Made by a program: the position numbers and the translations under genes | Assembly (NCBI GenBank): GCA_022562155.1 | Contig: JADFPV010000013.1 | Location: 1 to 46,507, forward strand | Direction of reading: 5' to 3' | Origin: Chloroflexota bacterium | GTDB taxonomy: Bacteria; Chloroflexota; Dehalococcoidia; DSTF01; RBG-16-68-14 | Length of the DNA: 46,507 nt | The notes under the pieces: generated by a model | Told to the model about the DNA's origin: nothing | The model's input: the letters and a program-made list of their open reading frames with translations, nothing else | The model's database searches: none | Shown: positions 40,369 to 46,507 of the stretch, piece by piece | Layout of the letters: each line of letters opens with the position of its first letter | How positions within the stretch are numbered: the stretch's first letter is position 1

Positions 40369-41455
40369 GACGGGCTTCGGCTGGTGTCATCACGCCGTTG
40401 ACGGCCGTCGAGATCGCTTCAAGATCGGCGTCACTCAGGCCGGGGTGAACGGGCAATGAGAGGACTTCGGCGCAGGCCTGCTCGGCTATAGGGAACGAAC
40501 CTCCGATTTCAAGCTCCTGGTAGAGCGGCTGTTGGTGCAGCGAACGTGGGTAGTAGACGACCGCTTCGATGTCGTTCTCCTCGAGCTGCACTCGGAGCGC
40601 GTCTCGCCGTCCTTCGCTGACGCGAATCGTGTACTGCTGATAGACGTGGTAGGCGGCCGTTTGCTCGCGAGGCGTGACGACGCCAGCGAGGTGCTCGGAA
40701 AGCCAGGCGGCGTTCGACCGGCGACGTTCGTTCCAGCCGTCCAGCTTGGGCAGTTGGGCCAGGCCGAGCGCCGCGGCGATCTCTGTCATCCGGTGGTTCG
40801 CGCTCAGGATGTCCGTACGGTAGCGCTCGCCTTCGCCCTGGTCGCGCAGCTTACGCGCCAGGCCGGCGACATCCGCATTGTCTGTGGCAATCATCCCGCC
40901 TTCGCCGGTTGTGATCGCTTTCGTGGCATAGAAGGAGAAGCAGGCCGTGCCGGAGGAGCCGATCTTGCTTCCGTCCCAGCGAGCGCCGAGGGCCTGGCAG
41001 GCGTCTTCGATGATGGCGAGTCCGCGTCGCTCCGCAAGCGCGCGGAGCTTCGTAAGGTCGCACGAGTGCCCGAACAGGTGAACGGGGAGGATGGCCCGCG
41101 TCTTCTCGGTCATGGCTGCATCCGCTTGGGCGACGTCGATAGAGAAGTCGTCGTCGCGGATGTCAACGAGCACCGGCCTGGCTCCCACCAATAAGACGGC
41201 GTTCGCGGTCGCTGCGTAGGTAAACGTTGGTACGAGCACTTCGTCACCCTCGCCGATGCCATGCGCCGCGAGCGCGACAACGAGCGCGGAGGTTCCCGAA
41301 GAGACGGCGATAGCATGCCTCGCCTCGACGTACTCAGCGAACGCCTGCTCGAACTCCTCGACGCGGGGCCCCTGGGCGAGTCGGCCGGAGCGCAGCGTAT
41401 CGAGGACGGCCTGCTCCTCTTCCGTGCCGATGAGCGGCTGGGCGATGCGGATCAT
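40361..41455 (-). CDS. DegT-family aminotransferase (WbpE-like)
   Basis: A 364-residue PLP enzyme. It has SSGTSALVVAL early, EDACQALGARW, and the PLP-binding Lys in FYATKAITTGEGG. WbpE-type enzymes transfer an amino group to the 3-keto sugar nucleotide. ATG 41455 (MIRIAQPLIG) is chosen because it overlaps the upstream acetyltransferase stop by four bases, although the frame is open further. Confidence 0.88.
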   Translation of the reverse strand: MIRIAQPLIGTEEEQAVLDTLRSGRLAQGPRVEEFEQAFAEYVEARHAIAVSSGTSALVVALAAHGIGEGDEVLVPTFTYAATANAVLLVGARPVLVDIRDDDFSIDVAQADAAMTEKTRAILPVHLFGHSCDLTKLRALAERRGLAIIEDACQALGARWDGSKIGSSGTACFSFYATKAITTGEGGMIATDNADVAGLARKLRDQGEGERYRTDILSANHRMTEIAAALGLAQLPKLDGWNERRRSNAAWLSEHLAGVVTPREQTAAYHVYQQYTIRVSEGRRDALRVQLEENDIEAVVYYPRSLHQQPLYQELEIGGSFPIAEQACAEVLSLPVHPGLSDADLEAISTAVNGVMTPAEARRA

Positions 41456-42030
41456 ATCGTCTTGGCCTCGGCGGGTTCGAAGTCGAACGTCAGGCCGCAC
41501 GCCTTGCAGTGCCATCGCTCACCGTCGTGTTCGACCGGCCGCCCGCATGTACAGACGTAGCCCTGGATCTCAGCCGGGTTGCCGGTCACGAGCGCCTGAT
41601 CTGGTACGTCGCGGGTTACGATCGTCCCAGCCCCAACCACGGCCCAGGCACCGATCGTGAGGCCGGGCAGCACGATCGCGCCGGCGCCAATCGAGGCGCC
41701 CTCGCGCACGAGCGTTCGCTCCAGCTCCCAATCGTCGTCAGTCTTGGGAGATCCGTCCGCATTGACGGCGCGTGGATAGCGGTCGTTCGTAAAGCTGACG
41801 TGTGGGCCGATATAGACGCCGTTTTCCACGGTCAGGCCGCGAAATAGCGACGCTCTGTTCTGGATCTTGACCCGATCGCCGACTACAACGTCTGTGTCTA
41901 TGTAGACGCCCTTGCCCAGGATGCAATCTTTGCCGATAGCCGCGCCTTCGCGCACCTGCGCTTCGCTCCAGACGCGCGTTCCCTGGCCGATCTTGGCGTC
42001 AGTCGAGACGTCCGCGGTGGGATGAATCAT
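41452..42030 (-). CDS. Left-handed beta-helix N-acetyltransferase (WbpD-like) with zinc-ribbon tail
   Basis: A 192-residue protein of hexapeptide repeats (IGQGTRVWSEAQVREGAAIGKD and onwards), forming a left-handed beta-helix trimer. The C-terminal CTCGRPVEHDGERWHCKACG adds a Cys pair at each end, a rubredoxin-like zinc site common in this subfamily. WbpD acetylates the 3-amino group of the UDP-sugar. The start overlaps the epimerase gene by about 32 bases. Confidence 0.88.
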   Translation of the reverse strand: MIHPTADVSTDAKIGQGTRVWSEAQVREGAAIGKDCILGKGVYIDTDVVVGDRVKIQNRASLFRGLTVENGVYIGPHVSFTNDRYPRAVNADGSPKTDDDWELERTLVREGASIGAGAIVLPGLTIGAWAVVGAGTIVTRDVPDQALVTGNPAEIQGYVCTCGRPVEHDGERWHCKACGLTFDFEPAEAKTI

Positions 42031-43078
42031 GTTGCAGCAAATCTACCATGCGTTGGGCCGAGCGGCCATCGCCGAAGACGTCGGGCCGGTCACCTGTAGG
42101 GCGTGATCGCGTGGCTGCTTCGACGATGCGATCGACGTCTGTTCCGGCGAGCACGTTCCAGCCGTCGACCAAAGTCTCCGGCCACTCGGTCTCATCTCGC
42201 ACCGTGACGCAAGGCGTGCCGAGCAAGAAGGCTTCCTTCTGCATCCCGCCCGAGTCTGTGAGCACGGCCCGCGAGTGTGATTGCAGCGCAAGCATGTCTA
42301 GATACCCGACGGGCTCAATGACCGTTACGTTCGGAGCCGGCTTGAGGCCGCTCGCCTCTAGAGCCAGCCTGGTCCGTGGGTGCATGGGAAATATGACGGT
42401 TAGCTCTAGCCGCCCTAGCGCTTCCATGATCCGTGCCAACGCGGCGTGATCGTCGGTGTTGGCGGCGCGGTGGACGGTGGCAAGGTAGTAAGCGCCCGGC
42501 TCAACTTCGCACCGCTCGAGGATCCCGGTGCGCGCCTCCACGGCGGCGCGGTGCTGATCGAGCGAGTCCAGCATGATGTCGCCGGTCAGATGCGCGCGAT
42601 CACTCAAGCCTTCGGCGGCGAGATGTGTCATCGCGGTCTTGGTCGGGCAGAAGAGTAGGTCGGCGCAGTGGTCGGTCAGGACGCGGTTCGCCTCCTCGGG
42701 CATCGATCGATTGAAGCTGCGCAAGCCGGCCTCGACGTGAGCCAGCGAGATATCCAGTTTGATCGCGCCTAGTGCGCCGGCGAGCGTTGAGTTCGTATCG
42801 CCGAACACGACGACCCAGTCCGGCGCTTCGGCTTCCAGCACGGGCTCGATCCGCTCGAGGATCTGGGCCGTTTGCTGCGCGTGCGAGCTTGAGCCCACAC
42901 CTAGCTCGTGGGCGGGTTCGGGAAGGTCCAACTCTTCGAAGAACACATCGGAGAGTTCTCGATCGTAGTGCTGGCCGGTGTGGATCAGCACCTCGGTGTG
43001 CTGCTTGCGCAGCGCTTTGCTAAAGGTGGCGGCTTTGATGAACTGAGGCCGGGCGCCGACGACCGTTACGACCTTCAT
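41999..43078 (-). CDS. UDP-HexNAc 2-epimerase (WbpI-like)
   Basis: A 359-residue non-hydrolysing 2-epimerase. GARPQFIKA at the start, FGDTNSTLAGAL, HVEAGLRSFNRSMPEE with catalytic residues, and TDSGGMQKEAF are all family signatures. WbpI converts the 2,3-diacetamido-glucuronate sugar to the manno form. ATG 43078 is preferred over the frame opening at 43147. A simple WecB role is the alternative, but the linked wbpD/E/B/A set argues for WbpI. Confidence 0.88.
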   Translation of the reverse strand: MKVVTVVGARPQFIKAATFSKALRKQHTEVLIHTGQHYDRELSDVFFEELDLPEPAHELGVGSSSHAQQTAQILERIEPVLEAEAPDWVVVFGDTNSTLAGALGAIKLDISLAHVEAGLRSFNRSMPEEANRVLTDHCADLLFCPTKTAMTHLAAEGLSDRAHLTGDIMLDSLDQHRAAVEARTGILERCEVEPGAYYLATVHRAANTDDHAALARIMEALGRLELTVIFPMHPRTRLALEASGLKPAPNVTVIEPVGYLDMLALQSHSRAVLTDSGGMQKEAFLLGTPCVTVRDETEWPETLVDGWNVLAGTDVDRIVEAATRSRPTGDRPDVFGDGRSAQRMVDLLQHDSSHRGRLD

Positions 43079-43091
43079 GGGAGGCGCAGGG

Positions 43092-44996
43092 TTAGTTGTC
43101 GGAGGTTGCGGATGCCGGTTGTACGTCGCGGAGGTCGATCCGTGCAAGCGCGTGAAGCCGCGTTATCAGCTCCTCCCGAGTCTCCGGCAGATCGCGCTGC
43201 AGCGCTTCGATTCGGTCGATGATCTCGTCTGCGGAACACGAAGGCGGGACATCAACCTGGAAGATCTTCGGGTGCTCGGTCGTCAGGAAGCGACCTCGGC
43301 GCTCGAGCGGCTCTTCTCGCACCTGTTCGCCGGGGCGGAGGCCGGTGTAGACGATCTCGATGTCCTTGCCCGGTTGGTAGCCTCGCAGGCGGATGAGCTT
43401 CTCCGCCAGGTCACCGATCTTCACCTCTTCACCCAGGTCCAGCACGAGCGTTGACGCCTCATTGGCCTGCGCTCCTGCCTGGATGAGCAATCGCACGGCC
43501 TCCGGCGGCGACATGAAATAGCGCGCGATGTCGGCGTGTGTGAGCAGCACGGGGCCACCGCGTTCGATCTGACGCAGGAAGAGCGGTACCACGCTGCCGC
43601 GACTACCCATCACGTTATGCAGGCGTACGGCCGTAAACCGCGTGTCGCTCTCCTTTGATAGCGCGGCCGCAAGCAGTTCGCCGATGCGCTTCGTGGCCCC
43701 GTACACGCTGTCGAGGTCGCCAGCCTTATTTGACGAGACGAACACCAGCCGCTCAGCGCCGGTGGCGTCGGCCGCGCGGTAGAGATTCATCGTGCCTACG
43801 ACGTTGACGTGGAAGGCGGCCTCGGGATGGTCCTCGATCACCGGTATGTGCTTGTAAGCAGCGGTATGGAAGACCACATGTGGACGAGCAGCCTGGAACG
43901 TCCTGTCGACCTGCGCCCTGTCGACGATGTTCGTCATCCAGATCTTCACCTCCGCGCCTTCCGAGGCGAGGTCGCGCTGGAGGTCGTATAGGCCGGTCTC
44001 GTTGGTGTCGAGGAGATGGAGCACCGCGGGGCCGAACGCCAGGAGTTGCCTCGCCAGTTCCTGGCCCAGATAGCCGGCGGCGCCCGTGATCAAGACGCCC
44101 TTGTCGTGAACGAGTTCCGCGCATGCGCCGGCATCGATCTCTGTCTCCTGGCTGCCCAGGAGGTCATCGACCGTGATCTCGCGGAGCTGGCCGGATGCTC
44201 CGGCGTGGACCATCTCAGGTACGCCTGGGACGGTGCGCACCGCCACGTCGGCCTCCTGGCAGAGGCCTACAAACTCGCGGATCGTCGCGCCGCTCGCCGA
44301 TGGCATGGCTAGCGCGACGACCTCGATACCGTGCGCCCGTGCGACCTCGGGGATGTCCGCCCTCGTGCCGAGCACGGGCAGGCCGTGAATACGGGTCTGT
44401 CGCTTCTGCGGGTCGTCATCGATGAAGCCGATCGGGCGGTATTGCCACTCCTGATGCTGAAGGAACTCCCGCGCCAGCATCTGGCCGGTGTGGCCTGCCC
44501 CGACGATAAGGACGTGCTGCGCCGGACCGCCCCAGCCGGTAAAGGGAGCTTGTGTGCGGAGGCGCGGCCACAGCTTCGCGACTCCCATCGATAGGAAGAT
44601 CAGGGCCGGCGCCATCCCGGTGACGGTCAGAGGGATGTGCCGTGGCGTGAGGAAGACGTTGACGCCTAGAAGCAGGATCGACACTAGGCCGACAGCCGAC
44701 GCCAGATTAATCGCATCGGCTAGGCTGGCATACTGCCAGGCCGTTCGATAAATGCTGAAGAAGTAGTTACCTATGAGATAAGCCAGCACGATGATGGCGA
44801 TCACCTGTCCGAAAAACACCATCGACTCCCTGGGAATGGCGCCATCGAACCTGAGCGCCAAGGCGGCGGCGTAGCTGGCGATGATGAGGAGCGCGTCCAG
44901 TGCCAGGACGGGCAGCAGGTCGAGCGTCCGCTTCAGAAGTAGTGAGGGACCGGAGGATTCCGGCATCGTCGTCTTGTCGACTGGTGGCTGACTCAC
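43092..44996 (-). CDS. Membrane-anchored nucleotide-sugar dehydratase/epimerase (WbpM/CapD-like)
   Basis: A 634-residue protein with four N-terminal membrane helices (first 130 residues), a CoA-binding-like Rossmann domain (VGAGHTGQMLARE), and a C-terminal SDR domain with GAAGYLGQEL near 303-312. The region corresponding to the WbpM active site reads SSNKAGDLDSVYGATKR. It has Tyr near 431 and Lys near 435, where large WbpM-type enzymes usually have Met in place of Tyr. It probably makes a 4-keto-6-deoxy UDP-sugar or epimerises at C5. It begins with GTG overlapping the upstream stop. Confidence 0.88.
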   Translation of the reverse strand: MSQPPVDKTTMPESSGPSLLLKRTLDLLPVLALDALLIIASYAAALALRFDGAIPRESMVFFGQVIAIIVLAYLIGNYFFSIYRTAWQYASLADAINLASAVGLVSILLLGVNVFLTPRHIPLTVTGMAPALIFLSMGVAKLWPRLRTQAPFTGWGGPAQHVLIVGAGHTGQMLAREFLQHQEWQYRPIGFIDDDPQKRQTRIHGLPVLGTRADIPEVARAHGIEVVALAMPSASGATIREFVGLCQEADVAVRTVPGVPEMVHAGASGQLREITVDDLLGSQETEIDAGACAELVHDKGVLITGAAGYLGQELARQLLAFGPAVLHLLDTNETGLYDLQRDLASEGAEVKIWMTNIVDRAQVDRTFQAARPHVVFHTAAYKHIPVIEDHPEAAFHVNVVGTMNLYRAADATGAERLVFVSSNKAGDLDSVYGATKRIGELLAAALSKESDTRFTAVRLHNVMGSRGSVVPLFLRQIERGGPVLLTHADIARYFMSPPEAVRLLIQAGAQANEASTLVLDLGEEVKIGDLAEKLIRLRGYQPGKDIEIVYTGLRPGEQVREEPLERRGRFLTTEHPKIFQVDVPPSCSADEIIDRIEALQRDLPETREELITRLHALARIDLRDVQPASATSDN

Positions 44997-45586
44997 TGTG
45001 CGCCTTTGCGAGTCAAGACAGCGGGTATTGTCTTCGCCAGAATCATGAGGTCTCCGACAACTGAGTGGTTGTCAACGTACTCAAGATCGTAGAGCATGGT
45101 CTCCTCGTAGGTCAAACTGCCGCGCCCGCTGATTTGTGCGAGGCCCGTCATGCCGGGCCGCACGTCATGCCGCCTTCGATACTCTGGCAGGTACTGCTCG
45201 ACGAGCTCCGGAACCTCTGGGCGCGGTCCGACGATGGACATCTCCCCGCGCAGTACGTTGATCAGGTTCGGCGTTTCGTCAAGGCTTGTGATGCGTAGCA
45301 GGCGGCCGATCCGCGTGTACTGCTTGCCTCCGTAGAGCGGATCGAACACGTAGGATGAGAAGTCGTCGACTTGGGGAACGGGCGTAGTCTGCTCGTTACC
45401 TGCCTCTGGGCGCATGGTGCGGAACTTGAGCACCTGAAACAGCGCTTCGTCCTTGCCTGCACGCTGTTGTCGGAAGAGAACAGGCCCGGGTGACTCGAGC
45501 CTCACCGCGATGGCGACGGCCACCATGAGGGGGGCGAGTACGATCAGCGCAGTAACCGCGACAAGGAGGTCGAACGCGCGCTTCAC
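44993..45586 (-). CDS. Initiating sugar-1-phosphate transferase (PglC/WcaJ family)
   Basis: A 197-residue bacterial sugar transferase. It has an N-terminal hydrophobic reentrant helix (LLVAVTALIVLAPLMVAVAIAV), LFRQQRAGK, KFRTM, the SLDETPNLINVL segment with catalytic Asp-Glu, and GPRPE. It lacks the extra membrane helices of WcaJ, so it is the minimal PglC type. It loads the first sugar phosphate on undecaprenyl phosphate. The gene is four bases after the upstream aminotransferase and overlaps the next gene. Confidence 0.93.
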   Translation of the reverse strand: MKRAFDLLVAVTALIVLAPLMVAVAIAVRLESPGPVLFRQQRAGKDEALFQVLKFRTMRPEAGNEQTTPVPQVDDFSSYVFDPLYGGKQYTRIGRLLRITSLDETPNLINVLRGEMSIVGPRPEVPELVEQYLPEYRRRHDVRPGMTGLAQISGRGSLTYEETMLYDLEYVDNHSVVGDLMILAKTIPAVLTRKGAQ

Positions 45587-45590
45587 CGCG

Positions 45591-46507
45591 CTAGCTTCGC
45601 GCAGCCGTCGCGATCTCGCGAACGGCCGAAGCGACGCGTTCGACGTCGCGATCGCGCATTTTGGGATAGATGGGGAGAGAGATCAGGCTCTCGTAGATCC
45701 TCTCCGCAACAGGGAAGTCACCGGGCCCGATATCGAGCGACTCTCGATAGTAAGGATGCAGATGGATCGGGATGAAGTGGACGGATGTGCCGATGCCACG
45801 CTCGCGCAGCTCATCGATAAATTGATCGCGATCAATCCGCAGCTGATCGAGTTGCAGTCGAATGGGATAGAGATGCCACGCGTGCTCGACATCCTCGCGA
45901 ACTGGAGGCCGGACGACTTCGGGGAGGTCCGCGAACAGATCATCGTATCGCTCCGCGATCTCAACGCGGCGGTCCTGGAACGATGCCAGCCTTCGTATCT
46001 GGTGGATGCCGAGCGCCGCCTGGATGTCCGTCATGGCGTAGTTGAACCCGGGCGCCAGAACCTGGTACTCGGCCCTGCCTTGCTCCGAGTAACGGTTCCA
46101 CGCGTTCTTGCTCAAGCCGTGCAGGCTAAGGAGGCGTACCCGCTCGGCCAGCTCGCTGTTGTTCGTCGTAAGCATGCCGCCCTGCCCGGTTGTAATGGCC
46201 TTGATCGGGTAGAAGCTGAACACCGCCGCATCCGTCGTCGCACCGATGGGCGTTCCCCGGTACCGGGCGCCCAACGCATGCGCGGCGTCTTCGATGACTC
46301 GAAGCTCGTGCTGCCGAGCGAAGGCGAGGAGTTCTTCCATCTCACACGGCTGGCCGCCATAGTGCATCGGCATGATGGCCTTCGTCGCATCGGTGAACCT
46401 GGCTTCGATCTGGCCAAGGTCGATGTTGAAGTCGCGCTCGCTGACATCGGCAAGGACCGGCGTGGCGCCGGCATGGAGGATGACGTTTACGGTCGCGGCA
46501 AACGTCA
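45591..46507 (-). CDS. DegT-family sugar aminotransferase (partial, N-terminus outside)
   Basis: The frame stays open to the window edge; the edge residues TFAATVNVILHAGATPV belong to the family, so the N-terminal part is outside. EDAAHALGARYRG and the PLP Lys in FYPIKAITTGQGG are present. It is a second DegT paralogue, distinct from the one at 40361, and probably makes a 4-amino sugar from a 4-keto product such as that of the WbpM-like enzyme. Confidence 0.88.
   Translation of the reverse strand, partial: TFAATVNVILHAGATPVLADVSERDFNIDLGQIEARFTDATKAIMPMHYGGQPCEMEELLAFARQHELRVIEDAAHALGARYRGTPIGATTDAAVFSFYPIKAITTGQGGMLTTNNSELAERVRLLSLHGLSKNAWNRYSEQGRAEYQVLAPGFNYAMTDIQAALGIHQIRRLASFQDRRVEIAERYDDLFADLPEVVRPPVREDVEHAWHLYPIRLQLDQLRIDRDQFIDELRERGIGTSVHFIPIHLHPYYRESLDIGPGDFPVAERIYESLISLPIYPKMRDRDVERVASAVREIATAARS

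Noticed and set aside
1-46507. CRISPR array, transposase or integrase
   Set aside because: No regularly spaced repeats, no transposase or recombinase domain, and no long terminal inverted repeats were seen.

Overview
The window looks like a chromosomal segment of a GC-rich bacterium, most likely a member of the Chloroflexota (Dehalococcoidia/SAR202-like). The clues are circumstantial: a T-box leader on a branched-chain amino acid operon, class I ketol-acid reductoisomerase, short HacA/HacB-type isopropylmalate isomerase subunits with a CimA-type citramalate synthase, and short palindromic repeats that insert in frame into proteins. I name this lineage by inference only. No rRNA, transposase, integrase or CRISPR array is visible.

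Layout. 1-1040: the end of a Pro/Thr-rich protein, then on the minus strand tRNA-Val(CAC), tRNA-Leu(CAG) and tRNA-Arg(GCG). The tRNA-Arg is followed by two tandem units made of a GIY-YIG nuclease gene (one intact, one with its body deleted) joined to pseudo-tRNA-Arg 3' ends. 1170-5903: MoxR, DUF58 and DUF4129 genes and hemW. 5900-10446: FTR1 iron permease and a divergent nitroreductase sharing a DtxR-like box, a DEAD-box helicase, and an Hsp70-family gene with a structured leader and an in-frame repeat insertion. 10723-13907 (minus): M20 peptidase, a HEPN-type protein, a leftover M20 tail, enoyl-CoA hydratase.

14080-27753 is a branched-chain amino acid region: ilvE, a membrane PH-domain protein, a geranylgeranyl-reductase-like flavoprotein, a leucine (CTC) T-box, ilvB-ilvN-ilvC-leuA, an AbrB/PIN toxin-antitoxin pair plus a lipoprotein, leuC-leuD and cimA. 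leuB is absent from the window. The most notable signal is here. The leaders of ilvB, leuA and cimA each hold a small upstream ORF, or abut one, and each contains a 7-8 base perfect complement to the Shine-Dalgarno region of the downstream gene. This suggests a shared translational leader control layered on the T-box.

27756-37761: DinB-like protein, an LmeA/DUF2993-like protein with an MmpL/RND transporter, a branched-chain-type substrate-binding lipoprotein, a PhoR/PhoB-like two-component pair, an unknown membrane-anchored protein, and a DNA methyltransferase fused to a nuclease-like domain. 37938-46507: a small zinc-ribbon protein, then a minus-strand surface-polysaccharide operon whose last five genes match the whole WbpA/B/E/D/I route to UDP-2,3-diacetamido-2,3-dideoxy-mannuronate, preceded by a membrane dehydratase/epimerase, an initiating sugar transferase and a second DegT-type aminotransferase that runs off the window edge.
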